Assembly: GCF_019799945.1 (NCBI RefSeq)
Contig: NZ_JABGCH010000003.1
Span: 248,001-312,000, forward strand
Direction: 5' to 3'
Length of the DNA stretch: 64,000 nucleotides
DNA from: Modestobacter marinus
Lineage (GTDB): Bacteria > Actinomycetota > Actinomycetes > Mycobacteriales > Geodermatophilaceae
Of this stretch, positions 23,503-33,246 are shown piece by piece. The number at the start of each line of letters is the position of its first letter. Positions within the stretch are counted from its first letter, which is position 1. The notes beneath the pieces were generated by a model. It did no database searches. It saw only the letters and a list, made by a program, of their open reading frames with translations, and was not told where the DNA came from. The translations under genes and the position numbers were made by a program.

Positions 23503-24850
23503 CGACGGTGAGGGACGGTGCGGCCGGGACGTACTGGCCGTGCTCGTCGAGCCGGTAGCGGTCGCCGTCCCCGGGCGTGCCGGCGATCGCCCGCAACGCC
23601 GTGCCCAGGGCCGCCACGTCTGCCGGCGACGTCCCGCGGTTGGCGCTGGCCCGCACCGCCCCGGGCAGGTCGACCCGGCCGGCGGCGGCGTCGCGGTGGA
23701 AACGGCGCACCTGCTCCTCGGTCAGCGACAGCAGCCGGCTCATGTAGGGGTGGGCGCAGAAGCAGCCGTTGCGCACGCCGATCGCGTGCTCGTGCGACAG
23801 CCGGGCGGCCACCAGCGCGTGCGGCACGCCGTCGAGGATGAACGCGGCGACCGGCAGCCGGTCCCCGCTCCCCGGCCCGAGCCGCCGCAGGCCCGGCACG
23901 GTGGCCAGCTCGGCGTCCAGGGCGGCGGTGAGGGCACGCTCGTGCGCCAGCAGGGCCGGCCACGCTGCCGGGCCGAACTCCTCCGCCGCCGCGGCCAGGG
24001 CCACCACGCCGAGCACGTTGGGCGAGCCGGCCTCGTCCCGGTCGGGACCGTCGGCCCAGACGACGTCGTCGAAGGAGACCGCCCGCACCGCGCCGCCGCC
24101 GACCAGCAGCGGCTCGCCGGAGCTGAACAGGTCCCGGGGGCCGACCAGCGCGCCGGCCCCGTAGGGCGCCCCCATCTTGTGCCCGGACAGCGCCAGGACG
24201 TCGATCCCCAGCGCGGTCATGTCGATGGGCCGGTGCCCGGCCAGCTGGGCGGCGTCGACGACCACCAGCACCCCGCGCTCCCGCGCGGCGGCGGCGATCC
24301 GGCCCAGGTCCGGCAGCCAGCCGGTCACGTTGGAGGCGCCGGTCAGCGTCAGCACGCGGGACACCGGGCGCTGCTCCAGGGCGGCGACCACGTCCTCCGG
24401 GCCGAAGGTGCCCGCCGCGTCGACCTCGACGACCCGCAGCCGGGCGTGCCGCCGCCAGGGCAGCAGGTTCGCATGGTGCTCCACGGCCGTGGTCAGCACC
24501 ACGTCGTCGGAGGTGAGGCCCAGCCGGAAGGCCAGGACGTTCAGCGCCTCGGTGGTGTTGCGGGGGAAGAGGGCCACGTGCGTCGCGGGGTCCGCGCCGA
24601 CGAACCCGAGGAGGGTGTCGCGGGCTGACTCGTAGCGGGCGCTCGCGTACTGGGACCGGGCGCCGGCGCCCCGGTGCACGCTGGAGTACCAGGGCAGGAA
24701 GTCCGCCACCGCCCGGGCCACCGCCACCGACGCGGGGCTGGTCGCCGCGGTGTCCAGGTCGACGTAGGCGCGCATCCCGCCGCCGACGACGGGCACCCGC
24801 AGGCCCGTTCCCAGCAGCGGTCCGGGGTCGCTGGAGGGTGCGCTGCGCAT
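23492..24850 (-). CDS. Class V aminotransferase, cysteine desulfurase-like (PLP)
   Basis: About 452 residues. The PLP lysine is in ALSGHKMGAPYGAGAL, the cofactor Asp in VVVDAAQLAGHRP, and the His/Cys region reads VRNGCFCAHPYMS, where SufS-type enzymes carry the catalytic Cys. EHHANLLPW is also typical of the SufS/CsdA group. It is not next to suf or isc genes, so a specialised desulfurase, selenocysteine lyase or related lyase is equally likely. The start is uncertain: this ATG avoids overlap with the divergent GGDEF gene, while another ATG 11 codons upstream has GAAGGGG. Confidence 0.82.
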   Translation of the reverse strand: MRSAPSSDPGPLLGTGLRVPVVGGGMRAYVDLDTAATSPASVAVARAVADFLPWYSSVHRGAGARSQYASARYESARDTLLGFVGADPATHVALFPRNTTEALNVLAFRLGLTSDDVVLTTAVEHHANLLPWRRHARLRVVEVDAAGTFGPEDVVAALEQRPVSRVLTLTGASNVTGWLPDLGRIAAAARERGVLVVVDAAQLAGHRPIDMTALGIDVLALSGHKMGAPYGAGALVGPRDLFSSGEPLLVGGGAVRAVSFDDVVWADGPDRDEAGSPNVLGVVALAAAAEEFGPAAWPALLAHERALTAALDAELATVPGLRRLGPGSGDRLPVAAFILDGVPHALVAARLSHEHAIGVRNGCFCAHPYMSRLLSLTEEQVRRFHRDAAAGRVDLPGAVRASANRGTSPADVAALGTALRAIAGTPGDGDRYRLDEHGQYVPAAPSLTVVRS

Positions 24851-24929
24851 GGGCGTGTCATCGGCGGCCGCCGCGCCCGGCATGACCCCTTCGGGGGGAG
24901 CCCCGGTCAACCAGGCCGCCGGAACGTCG

Positions 24930-27140
24930 ATGCTCCTCGGTGTGAGGACACCCCCGCCGGAGCCCAGCCCCACCGCCGGCCGCCGGAGCGGGGTCCGGCT
25001 GACCCGCCGGGTCTTCTGGGACCTGGCCATCTACATGGTCGGTTTCGGGCTGGTCGTCGGGCTGGTGTTCCCCCCGTTCGCCACGGTGCTCGGGGTCCCC
25101 GACCGTTATGCCGGCCGGACCTCCTTCCAGGTGGCCTGCCTGGTCGCGGGCTTCCTGGTCAGCGGGCTCAGCTACGCGCTGTGCCGGTGGGTGGTCGGGG
25201 GGCGGCTGGCGGTGCTCAGCTCCCACCTGCGGTCGGTCGCCGACTCGATCGGCTCGGCCAGCCGCAGCGGGGACTGGTCCGGGTCGACCCGGATCGAGGT
25301 GGACTCCGTCGACGAGCTCGGGGAAACCGCGCAGGCGTTCAACAGCCTGCTGGACGCGCTGGAGGACGGCGAGCACTTCCGGTCCCTGGTCCGCAACGCC
25401 TCCGACGTCATCACCGTCGTCGACTCCGCCGGGACGATCACCTACCAGACCCCGTCGGTCGGCTGGGTCCTCGGCTATCCCCCGGCGACGCTGCTGGGCA
25501 GCGACGTGCGCGCCCTGCTGCACCCCGGGGACGCCGCCACCTTCGCCGCGCACCTCCGGGACGCGGTCGACGGCCGCCCGCCCGCCGCGTCGGTGGCCTC
25601 GCGGATGCGCCACCGCAACGGCTCCTGGCGCTGGACCGAGACCGTGCTCAACGACCTGCTCGGCGACCCGGCCGTGGCCGGCATCGTGCTGACCACCCGG
25701 GACGTGAGCGACCGCCGGGAGCTCGAGGAGAAGCTGCGCGAGCAGGCGTACCACGACGCGCTCACCGGCCTGCCCAACCGGGTGATGTTCATGGAGCGCC
25801 TGCGGGCCGCCGAGGAGCTAGAGCGGACCACCGGCACCCCGCTGGCGGTGCTGTTCCTGGACCTGGACAACCTCAAGACGATCAACGACGACCTCGGGCA
25901 CGAGGGCGGTGACCGGCTGCTGCAGACGGTGGCCGCCCGGATGAGCGGCTGCCTGCGCGCCGACGACACCCTGGCCCGGCTGTCCGGCGACGAGTTCGCC
26001 GTGCTGCTGGTCGGCGGGCCCGGTGACCAGACGGCCGTCACGGCCGAGGGGATGGCCGAGCGCATCCTCGCCAGCCTGCGCCGGCCCATCACGATCGCCG
26101 AGCGGTCCTGCACGGCCGGCCTGAGCATCGGCATCGCCACCTCGGCCACCTGCGCGGCCAGCGGGATGCCGCTGCTGCGCGCGGCCGACGTCGCCATGTA
26201 CGTCGCCAAGACCACCGGCAAGGGCCGCTACGCGGTCTTCCAGCCCAGCCACCACACCGCCGTCGTCGACCGGGAGCAGTTGCGCGCCGACCTGCACCGG
26301 GCCCTGGGGTCCGGGCAGTTCGTGCTGCACTACCAGCCGATCGTCGAGCTCACCGGCGGGCAGGTGACCGGGTTCGAGGCGCTGGTCCGCTGGCAGCACC
26401 CCGAGCGGGGGCTGGTCCCCCCGGCGGAGTTCATCCCGCTCGCCGAGGAGACCGGCCTGATCGTCCCGATCGGCCGCTGGATCCTGCACGAGGTGTGCCG
26501 GCAGGCCGCGGCCTGGCAGCGGTCGGACCCCGGCTCCCGCACCCGGGTCAGCGTCAACGTCTCGGTGCGCCAGTTCCAGCACCCCGACCTCGTCGGTCAC
26601 CTGCGCAGCGCGCTGGAGGAGTCCGGGCTGGACGCCGGGCTGCTCTGCCTGGAGATCACCGAGTCGCTGTTCGTCGAGGACGCCGCCAGCACCAGCACCA
26701 AGCTGCTGGAGGTCAAGGCGCTCGGCGTCCGGCTGGCCCTGGACGACTTCGGCACCGGCTACTCGTCGCTGAGCTACCTGCGCCGCTTCCCCATCGACGT
26801 CCTGAAGATCGACAAGGCGTTCGTCGAGGGGATCGCCAGCAGCTCGCAGGACCGGGCGGTCGTCGGCGCGATCGTCGCGCTCGGCAAGACGCTGGAGCTG
26901 ACCGTGGTCGCCGAGGGGATCGAGAGCGCCGGGGAGCTGGAGGCGCTGCGCGCGCTCGGCGTCGACCACGGCCAGGGCTACCACCTCGGCCGCCCGGCGC
27001 CCGCCGCCGGCGCGGGGCCGGACGGCGGCGCCCCGGCCGTGCCCGAGCGGCGGGACCCCGGCTCGGCGGGCACCGTGCTGCGGGCCCAGCCGCGCCCCCT
27101 GCCCGTCCCCGAACAGCGCCCCGGCGCGGCCGCCCGCTAG
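24930..27140 (+). CDS. Membrane GGDEF-EAL protein with HAMP and PAS domains (c-di-GMP turnover)
   Basis: About 736 residues. Two transmembrane helices are followed by a HAMP-like linker, a PAS domain (FRSLVRNASDVITVVDSAG), a GGDEF domain and an EAL domain. The GGDEF signature is RLSGDEF, acceptable for a diguanylate cyclase. The EAL domain keeps FEALVRWQHP, NVSVRQF, LEITES, DDFGTGYSSL and VVAEGIES, so phosphodiesterase activity is expected. The outer loop between the helices is short, so sensing is probably through PAS or the membrane. The ATG was chosen to clear the divergent aminotransferase gene. Confidence 0.88.
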   Translation: MLLGVRTPPPEPSPTAGRRSGVRLTRRVFWDLAIYMVGFGLVVGLVFPPFATVLGVPDRYAGRTSFQVACLVAGFLVSGLSYALCRWVVGGRLAVLSSHLRSVADSIGSASRSGDWSGSTRIEVDSVDELGETAQAFNSLLDALEDGEHFRSLVRNASDVITVVDSAGTITYQTPSVGWVLGYPPATLLGSDVRALLHPGDAATFAAHLRDAVDGRPPAASVASRMRHRNGSWRWTETVLNDLLGDPAVAGIVLTTRDVSDRRELEEKLREQAYHDALTGLPNRVMFMERLRAAEELERTTGTPLAVLFLDLDNLKTINDDLGHEGGDRLLQTVAARMSGCLRADDTLARLSGDEFAVLLVGGPGDQTAVTAEGMAERILASLRRPITIAERSCTAGLSIGIATSATCAASGMPLLRAADVAMYVAKTTGKGRYAVFQPSHHTAVVDREQLRADLHRALGSGQFVLHYQPIVELTGGQVTGFEALVRWQHPERGLVPPAEFIPLAEETGLIVPIGRWILHEVCRQAAAWQRSDPGSRTRVSVNVSVRQFQHPDLVGHLRSALEESGLDAGLLCLEITESLFVEDAASTSTKLLEVKALGVRLALDDFGTGYSSLSYLRRFPIDVLKIDKAFVEGIASSSQDRAVVGAIVALGKTLELTVVAEGIESAGELEALRALGVDHGQGYHLGRPAPAAGAGPDGGAPAVPERRDPGSAGTVLRAQPRPLPVPEQRPGAAAR

Positions 27141-27150
27141 GACGACCCGC

Positions 27151-27960
27151 TCAGCTGGTGACGTCCTTCGTGGTGAAGTTCGCCCACGCGGCGCCCAGCA
27201 GCACCACCACGTAGACCGCCTGCAGCGCCACGCCCCGGACGACGTCCCGCCACAGGATCGGGTCGCGGAACAGGTCGACGAACGCCAGCCAGTACCGGGT
27301 CGGCAGGTAGGGCGCGAACGACGACGCCGCGTCCAGGGTGAACAGCAGCGACGAGGCGATGAGGACGGCGAGCGCCCCCAGCGTGGCGCCGAGCGGGGAG
27401 TCGGTGAGCGTGGAGAAGAACAGCGCGAAGGCGGCGACCCCGAGCATCGAGACGGTCACGTAGCCGATCGCCAGCAGGGTGCGGACGGCGAGCTCCTGCG
27501 AGGTCAGCGACGTCCCGGACAGCGCCGTCCCGCCGGTCGGCTGGACCTCGAACAGCAGCCGCCCGACCACGTAGCCGACCCCGGCGACCACCACGACGGT
27601 CACCACCACGAAGGCGACCACCGCGATCAGCTTGGCCACCAGCAGCCGGGTCCGGCCGGCCGGCCGGGCCAGCAGGTACCGCAGCGTGCCGCCCTGCGCC
27701 TCCCCGGCCACCGCCTCGCCGGCCACCACCGAGACGGCGATCGGGAGGAACAGCGGCAGCACGATCGCGAGGGCGGCCAGCGGGTAGAGCGTGCCGTTGG
27801 TGAGGACGGCGGAGAGGAACGCCGGCCCCTCCCCCGGCCGGGGCGCGAGGTCGGTCCACGCCAGCAGCACCGCCACCAGCACCGGCAGCGCGTTGAGCAG
27901 CCCGATCGTCACCCAGGTGCGCGGGCGGCGGAACAGCTTGCGCAGCTCGACGACGATCAC
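27151..27960 (-). CDS. ABC-2 type transporter permease
   Basis: A 269-residue membrane protein with about six helices, starting IVVELRKLFRRPRTWV as ABC-2 permeases do. A helix pair with EAQGGTLRYLLARPAGR is the conserved cytosolic segment that contacts the ATPase. The GTG overlaps the ATPase stop (GTGA). It would form an export or membrane-integrity transporter with the ATPase; the substrate is unknown. Confidence 0.85.
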   Translation of the reverse strand: MIVVELRKLFRRPRTWVTIGLLNALPVLVAVLLAWTDLAPRPGEGPAFLSAVLTNGTLYPLAALAIVLPLFLPIAVSVVAGEAVAGEAQGGTLRYLLARPAGRTRLLVAKLIAVVAFVVVTVVVVAGVGYVVGRLLFEVQPTGGTALSGTSLTSQELAVRTLLAIGYVTVSMLGVAAFALFFSTLTDSPLGATLGALAVLIASSLLFTLDAASSFAPYLPTRYWLAFVDLFRDPILWRDVVRGVALQAVYVVVLLGAAWANFTTKDVTS

Positions 27961-28892
27961 CGGCGGCTCCGCTCGCCCGGCGCGTCGACCCGGTCGGAGC
28001 TGGTGCGCGCCGCGGCCAGCACCACCGCCTCCAGGCTCGGCCGTTCCAGCGCCAGCCCGTGCACCGGCACCCCGGCGGCCACCAGCGCGGCGTTGACCTC
28101 GGCGGGGTCCGCGCCGCGCACGACCGCCCGGCCGGCGGTCACCGACAGCACCCGGCCGTCCAGCGCCGCGCGCACCCGGTCCGGCTCGGGGGTCTCCACG
28201 ATGGTCGCGCCGGTGGGCGAGGTGAGGCGGGCCAGCTCGTCCTGCAGCACCAGCCGGCCCCGGTCGAGCACGCCGATCCGGGTGCACATCTGCTCGACCT
28301 CGGCCAGCAGGTGGCTGGACAGGAAGACGGTGGTGCCCTCGCGGTTGAGCTGCAGCAGCAGGTCGCGGATCTCGTGGATGCCCTGCGGGTCCAGGCCGTT
28401 GGTCGGCTCGTCGAGGACCAGCAGCTCCGGCCGGCGCAGCAGCGCGGCGGCCAGGCCCAGCCGCTGCCGCATGCCCAGCGAGTAGGCCCGCGCCGGCTTG
28501 CGGCCCACCCCGGCGAGCCCCACCTGCTCCAGCACCGTCTCGATCCGCGCCCGCCGGGTCCGCCGGGAGCCCCCCGGCCCGGCGGCGTCGACCAGGGCCA
28601 GGTTGGCCCGCCCCGACAGGTGGCCGTAGTGCGCGGGGCCCTCGACGAGCGCGCCCACCCGGGGCAGCACCCGCCGGGCCGCCTTCGGCATCGGCTCGCC
28701 CAGCAGCCGCACCTCGCCCTCGGTGGGCAGCACCAGCCCGAGCAGCATCCGCACCGTCGTCGTCTTGCCCGAGCCGTTCGCGCCCAGGAAGCCGTAGACG
28801 TCCCCCGGCCGCACGTCGAGGTCGATCCCGTCCACCGCGCGCAGCTGGCCGTACCGCTTGACCAGCCCGGTGGTCCCGATCACCGTGCTCAT
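27957..28892 (-). CDS. ABC transporter ATP-binding protein
   Basis: A 311-residue ATPase. Walker A is GANGSGKTTT, the signature is YSLGMRQRLGLA, Walker B is LLVLDEPTNGLD and the switch His is in FLSSHLLAE. A C-terminal extension after residue 215 is typical of DrrA/CcmA-like drug or antibiotic exporters. The ATG overlaps the stop of the preceding lipoprotein-like gene (ATGA). It is the second of three coupled genes. Confidence 0.9.
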   Translation of the reverse strand: MSTVIGTTGLVKRYGQLRAVDGIDLDVRPGDVYGFLGANGSGKTTTVRMLLGLVLPTEGEVRLLGEPMPKAARRVLPRVGALVEGPAHYGHLSGRANLALVDAAGPGGSRRTRRARIETVLEQVGLAGVGRKPARAYSLGMRQRLGLAAALLRRPELLVLDEPTNGLDPQGIHEIRDLLLQLNREGTTVFLSSHLLAEVEQMCTRIGVLDRGRLVLQDELARLTSPTGATIVETPEPDRVRAALDGRVLSVTAGRAVVRGADPAEVNAALVAAGVPVHGLALERPSLEAVVLAAARTSSDRVDAPGERSRR

Positions 28893-29992
28893 CCGGCCCT
28901 CCCGGTCAGGTCGGTGGCCGCTGCCGCCAGCGCGTCGAGGGTGACCGTGCCGGTGAGCAGGAGCGCGCCGTCGGGTCCGTCGACGATCATCAGCCCCAGC
29001 GGGCCGGCGGCGATCCGGGTCCCGAGCGGGTCGACCACGGCCCCGGGCGCCCGGGACAGCTCGGCGCGCAGCCCGGCGGCGGCCCGGTCGGGCAGCACGC
29101 CGACGGCGAGCAGGGTCACCCCGCGGCCGTAGACGCCGACCGACCGGGGCGCCCCCTCGACCACGCGCCGGTCCAGCCCGGCCAGGGACGACGGCAGCGC
29201 CGGGCCGCGGCGCCGGTCGCGGTCGGCAGCCTGCAGCAGCTGCTCCGCCTGGCCCTCCCGCACCTCCGCGCCCTCGGGCACGGTGAACGCGGTGACCTCG
29301 GCCGGCGGGACCGTCAGGTCGAGCTCCAGGAAGCTGGTGTCCATCGCGGGCTCGGCGGCGTCGTCGCCCCACACCTGCACCCGCAGCGGCAGGCCGGTCG
29401 CCCGGTCGACCCACACGTCCACCCGGGGCACCGACGCCGCCTCCGCGGCCGGCTCCACCCGCAGCCCGAGGGCGTCCCGGCCGGCGACCCGCTCGGCGCC
29501 CAGCCGGGACAGCTCGTCCTCGGCCGCCTCCGACAACAGGCGCCGGCCCAGCGCGCTGGGCAGCAGGTCCGAGGGGCTGGGGAAGGCGAGCGGGCCGGGC
29601 TCGGACCACGTGGCGACGGCGTCCTCCCAGTCCCAGGTCCACGTGCCGCACCCGTCGGCGTGCACCCCGGTCTCCCCGGTCGGGGTGACGACGTCCACCC
29701 GCCAGTCCGCGGGACCGCGGTACCAGGCGCGCATCGTCGTCCGGTCGCTGAACAGGTCCGCCGCGTCGGTGAGCTGCTCCCCCACCGGCAGGTCCAGGCC
29801 GCCCGCGGACTGGGCGTACCCCGCGAACGCGACACCGGCCGAGCCGAGCGCCCGCGTGCGCAGGTCGACCGCGGAGGTCGGCGCGTCCGCGGCCGGGAGC
29901 GCGTCGATCAGCGGCGGCAGCACCAGCAGGACGGCGACCCCTCCGCCGACGAGAGCCCAGCGGGCAGCTGCCCCCGTCCGCGGCCTCCCCAC
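28889..29992 (-). CDS. LolA/RseB-like exported protein, first gene of the ABC operon
   Basis: A 367-residue protein with an N-terminal anchor (ALVGGGVAVLLVLPPLIDALPAA) and an extracellular body rich in beta strands. The segment VDVWVDRATGLPLRVQVWG is typical of the LolA/LppX/RseB lipid-binding fold found in outer-membrane carrier and sigma-factor regulatory proteins. A TACCGT box 6 nt before the GTG marks a leaderless start. Its coupling to an ABC-2 transporter suggests it senses or binds the exported molecule; this is inference. Confidence 0.7.
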   Translation of the reverse strand: MGRPRTGAAARWALVGGGVAVLLVLPPLIDALPAADAPTSAVDLRTRALGSAGVAFAGYAQSAGGLDLPVGEQLTDAADLFSDRTTMRAWYRGPADWRVDVVTPTGETGVHADGCGTWTWDWEDAVATWSEPGPLAFPSPSDLLPSALGRRLLSEAAEDELSRLGAERVAGRDALGLRVEPAAEAASVPRVDVWVDRATGLPLRVQVWGDDAAEPAMDTSFLELDLTVPPAEVTAFTVPEGAEVREGQAEQLLQAADRDRRRGPALPSSLAGLDRRVVEGAPRSVGVYGRGVTLLAVGVLPDRAAAGLRAELSRAPGAVVDPLGTRIAAGPLGLMIVDGPDGALLLTGTVTLDALAAAATDLTGRAG

Positions 29993-29998
29993 GGCTCG

Positions 29999-30004
29999 AC
30001 GGTA
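29999..30004 (-). promoter_or_regulatory. -10 box TACCGT, leaderless start of the LolA-like/ABC operon
   Basis: TACCGT lies 6 nt before the GTG on the minus strand. Confidence 0.6.
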
Positions 30005-30091
30005 CGACGGGTCCGGCGGCGACCGCGCATTCCGTTGTGCCCCGTCCCGCCGGCGAGCAGGCTGGCCGGACCACCAGCGGGAGGGGACGCG

Positions 30092-30529
30092 ATGGACGAC
30101 ACCAGCCCGGCCTGCCGGGTCGTCCGGCCGGGGGACGGTTACACGGGCAAGCAGGGGCTGGACTACGGCGCCGGGGTGTCCGCCCAGTCCGCCGGCGCCC
30201 GCGGCCTCTGCCTGCACACGCTGGTCGTGCCGCCCGGCGGGCGCGGCACGGCGCACCTGCACGAGCACCACGAGTCCGCCGTGTACGTGCTGGAGGGCGA
30301 CAGCGAGATGTGGTGGGGCGACGGGCTCGCCCACCACGAGGTCGTGCGGCCCGGCGACTTCGTCTACATCCCGGCCGGCGTGCCGCACCTGCCGGTCAAC
30401 ACCGGCAGCACGCCCCTGCGGGCGGTGATCGCCCGCACCGACCCGAACGAGCAGGAGAGCGTCGTGCTCCTCCCGGAGCTCGACGCCCTCCTCGACCAGC
30501 GACTGCGGGCCGCCGGGCCGGACAGCTGA
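30092..30529 (+). CDS. Single-domain cupin protein
   Basis: A 145-residue cupin. Motif 1 is AHLHEHHESAVYVLEGDSE (His and Glu ligands) and motif 2 is GDFVYIPAGVPHLPVN (His). A mononuclear metal site is expected. Such proteins may be isomerases, dioxygenases or sugar-binding; nothing here decides. The ATG has GAGGGG 5 nt upstream. It diverges from the LolA-like operon. Confidence 0.85.
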   Translation: MDDTSPACRVVRPGDGYTGKQGLDYGAGVSAQSAGARGLCLHTLVVPPGGRGTAHLHEHHESAVYVLEGDSEMWWGDGLAHHEVVRPGDFVYIPAGVPHLPVNTGSTPLRAVIARTDPNEQESVVLLPELDALLDQRLRAAGPDS

Positions 30530-30656
30530 CCTCGCGGGCTCCGGCTCAACGGTACGAGGTCGTCCGGATCGGCGGGGAAGGACCTGCCAGCCGCGTCAGC
30601 TCCTGCTGCCCCCCGGACTGCGGAGACCCGTCCTGGTGCGCGTCCGTCGCCGGGAC

Positions 30657-32051
30657 TCACACCGGGGCGATGTTCTGGTTGACGTGGAAGACGTTCTCGG
30701 GGTCGTAGCGCCGCTTCACGTCGACGAGGCGCTGGTGCTTCGTGGGTCCGAAGACCGCACGGGGATCCAACCCGCGGTGACCGGTCGGCTCGGCGCCCTG
30801 CCAGTTGATGTACTGGCCGCCGGTGGAGAACGGCTCCATGTCCGCGGACATGCCGCGGACGAACGCGATCCGGGAGGCATCGTCGGCGACGTCGCTCCAG
30901 AACCCGTACATGTTCAGCCAGAAGCGGGCGGCCCGGTTGGGGAACGGGGTGGCCTCTTCGGGCACGCGGCCGAATGCGCCGCCGAGGTGGTGGACGTCGA
31001 AGGCGGTGCCGGTCCACGTCTGCTCCGCCCCCCGGCGGAGCAGCACGTCGATCACCGCGTCGTCGAGCCGGTCGAAGGAGGTGTTGCGCCAGTAGGCCCG
31101 CACGCCTTTCGGGAGGAGAAAGTCGTAGGCCGCTTGCCACTCGACCCACCGCGTGTCCCCGACCTCTTCCGCGTCCGGCGGGGCGAGCTCACGCAGGCGC
31201 CTGACCTGCGCCTCCCCGGCCGCACGATCCGCGGACGCCCACGCAAACCCGAGCAGCAGGAGCGGCTCGTCACCCATCTCAGCGGCGGGCGGCGGGGTGA
31301 GTGACGTGGTGATCGTCGTCATCTCGTCCGGCAGGTCCCGCGTCCACAGCTCGAGCGCCGTCCAGGCCTGCCGCCACCGGTCCTGCCGGTAGACGAAGTT
31401 GCCGGCGAACAGCTGCGGCCCGTGGGAGTACGCCCGGAAGGTGAAGGCCGTGACCACGCCGAAGTTCCCGCCGCCGCCGTGCAGCGCCCAGAACAGGTCG
31501 GGATGCTCGGTCTCGCTCGCCGTGAGCTGCCCGCCGTCGGCGGTCACCAACTCGACCGAGACCAGGTTGTCGGCGGTCAGCCCGTACCGCCGAGTCAGCC
31601 AACCGACGCCCCCACCCAGCGTGAGCCCGGCGATGCCCGTGGTGGACACCACCCCGGCCGGCACGACGAGCCCGTGCGGCTCGGTGGCCGCGTCGACGTG
31701 GGTCAGCGAGGCCCCCGCTTCGACTCGCACGGTCGACGCCGCCGCATCGACCGACACGGCGTGGAGGTCGGCCAGGTCCAGCACCAGACCGTCATCGACC
31801 GTTCCCTTTCCGGCGACGTTGTGACCACCCCCGCGCACTGCCAGGTCCAGCCCGTGGTCCCGTGCGAAGGTGATCGTCGTCGCCACGTCCCCCACGTCGG
31901 CGGCGCGGACCACACCCCATGGTCGACAGTCGATCATCGCGTTCCACACGGCGCGGGCCTCGTCGTAGCCGGGGTCCTGCGGCCCGGTCACGGCCCCCGT
32001 CACACGGGTGCGGAGATCGCCCGGTTCCGGTCGCTGCGTCGAAACGGTCAT
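30657..32051 (-). CDS. Berberine-bridge-type FAD-dependent oxidase
   Basis: A 464-residue flavoprotein of the BBE/FAD_binding_4 family. The FAD domain has [13 protein letters not shown], whose His is the usual covalent flavin site, and [30 protein letters not shown] also fits. The C-terminal BBE segment is [13 protein letters not shown]. No second covalent Cys is evident. It would oxidise a sugar or secondary metabolite using O2. The ATG is preceded by GAGG; an earlier Met 12 codons upstream is possible. No signal peptide is visible. Confidence 0.88.
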   Translation of the reverse strand: MTVSTQRPEPGDLRTRVTGAVTGPQDPGYDEARAVWNAMIDCRPWGVVRAADVGDVATTITFARDHGLDLAVRGGGHNVAGKGTVDDGLVLDLADLHAVSVDAAASTVRVEAGASLTHVDAATEPHGLVVPAGVVSTTGIAGLTLGGGVGWLTRRYGLTADNLVSVELVTADGGQLTASETEHPDLFWALHGGGGNFGVVTAFTFRAYSHGPQLFAGNFVYRQDRWRQAWTALELWTRDLPDEMTTITTSLTPPPAAEMGDEPLLLLGFAWASADRAAGEAQVRRLRELAPPDAEEVGDTRWVEWQAAYDFLLPKGVRAYWRNTSFDRLDDAVIDVLLRRGAEQTWTGTAFDVHHLGGAFGRVPEEATPFPNRAARFWLNMYGFWSDVADDASRIAFVRGMSADMEPFSTGGQYINWQGAEPTGHRGLDPRAVFGPTKHQRLVDVKRRYDPENVFHVNQNIAPV

Positions 32052-32150
32052 GGCAGGCCTCGCCCAGCTCGGATCGTCGCGGACCATGGTTCGCCCGGCG
32101 CCGCCGGCCAGTCAAGCCCGCCCGGGCTGGCCAGTTCACCCTCGCGAGCC

Positions 32151-32218
32151 GTGATCACCACGCGCTGACGGCGGTCTCCGCACGCGTGAGACAGCCACCG
32201 GCGGGAGGTGATCACCAC
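32151..32218. promoter_or_regulatory. Two copies of GTGATCACCAC, possible operators
   Basis: Exact 11-bp repeats start at 32151 and 32208, each containing the palindrome GTGATCAC; the second is symmetric over 10 bp (GGTGATCACC). They sit between the oxidase gene and the divergent unknown membrane protein. GTGATCAC also occurs beside the LexA box of dinB. The regulator is unknown and the evidence is weak. Confidence 0.3.
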
Positions 32219-32346
32219 CGGTCGCCGTCCGCCCGCCACGCCGCGCCTCTTCCCCCTCCGTCGCCGCATGGGGGAAGGTGCAGCCCGGACCTTGCGGAAC
32301 GGAGAGGACACGGAGTGCGTCGGCTGGGCAGCACGGGACGGGCGCG

Positions 32347-33225
32347 GTGAGCGCCGAGGGCTCCCGGCCGCTGTGGCCGGACCGCTACCTCACCGACGGC
32401 CGGCTGGTCATCACGCCACCGCCGGACCGCTCGCCAGGTCCCGAGTCCCCGCTCTGGGAGCAGGCCCGCGACTGGCTGGTCGCCCAGGAGTGGCTGGTCT
32501 GGTGCGGCCGGCAGTGGCGCGCGCTGGACACCGACCAGAAGTGGGTCCTCGCCGTCCTGCTGCTGATGTTCACCGGCGGGCTGGGGCTGCTCGTCCCGGC
32601 TGCCGGGGTCCTGGTGGTGCAGCACCGGGAGAACGCCGCCCGCGCCGCCCTCCCGGCCCACCCGGTGTCCCCCGAGGCGAGCCTGGCCGCCTGGGACACC
32701 ATCGAGGCCCGCGTCGCCGGCGCCGCGAGCCGCGCCTGGGCCGAGACGGTGCGCGAGCCGTCGTGGCACTCCCCGTACCTGGCCGCCACCCGGACCGCCT
32801 TCGACGGCGACGCGGAGGTGCGCCAGATCGTCGACCTGGCCTCGCGCATCCGGCAGGCCCGCAGCCGGCTCGGCCTGCGCCCCACCGGCCCGGCCGCCGA
32901 GTTCTGGGACCGCCAGCAGACCGCCCTGGACGACGCCGCCCGCCGGCTCGGCCACCGCGCCGACGCGCTCATCCGGCACCGTGACCAGGCCGCCGCGCTC
33001 TCGGTGGAGCTGCAGCACCTCGCCGACCTCGAGCGGATGGAGCGCAGCGCCGTGGAGGTCGACGGGCTCACCGTCGAGACCGCGTACCCGTCCGGGCGGG
33101 GGGACGGCGGACTCGGCGACGTGGCCGAGCGGATCGCCGCCGTCCGCGGGGCGATGACCGACCTCGTCGACCTGATGACCCGCACCCGCGCGCCCCTGGC
33201 CGAGCCGCCCGACGTCCCCCGCTGA
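32347..33225 (+). CDS. Protein of unknown function with one or two central membrane helices
   Basis: A 292-residue protein I do not recognise. A hydrophobic segment (WVLAVLLLMFTGGLGLLVPAAGVLVV) lies around residues 66-90. The N-terminal part is rich in Trp and Pro. The long C-terminal part is charged and helical (RIRQARSRLGL, AAALSVELQHLADLERMER), possibly coiled coil. GTG start. It is isolated from neighbours on both sides. Confidence 0.65.
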   Translation: MSAEGSRPLWPDRYLTDGRLVITPPPDRSPGPESPLWEQARDWLVAQEWLVWCGRQWRALDTDQKWVLAVLLLMFTGGLGLLVPAAGVLVVQHRENAARAALPAHPVSPEASLAAWDTIEARVAGAASRAWAETVREPSWHSPYLAATRTAFDGDAEVRQIVDLASRIRQARSRLGLRPTGPAAEFWDRQQTALDDAARRLGHRADALIRHRDQAAALSVELQHLADLERMERSAVEVDGLTVETAYPSGRGDGGLGDVAERIAAVRGAMTDLVDLMTRTRAPLAEPPDVPR

Positions 33226-33246
33226 CCGCCTTGAGCCGCTCGGTCC

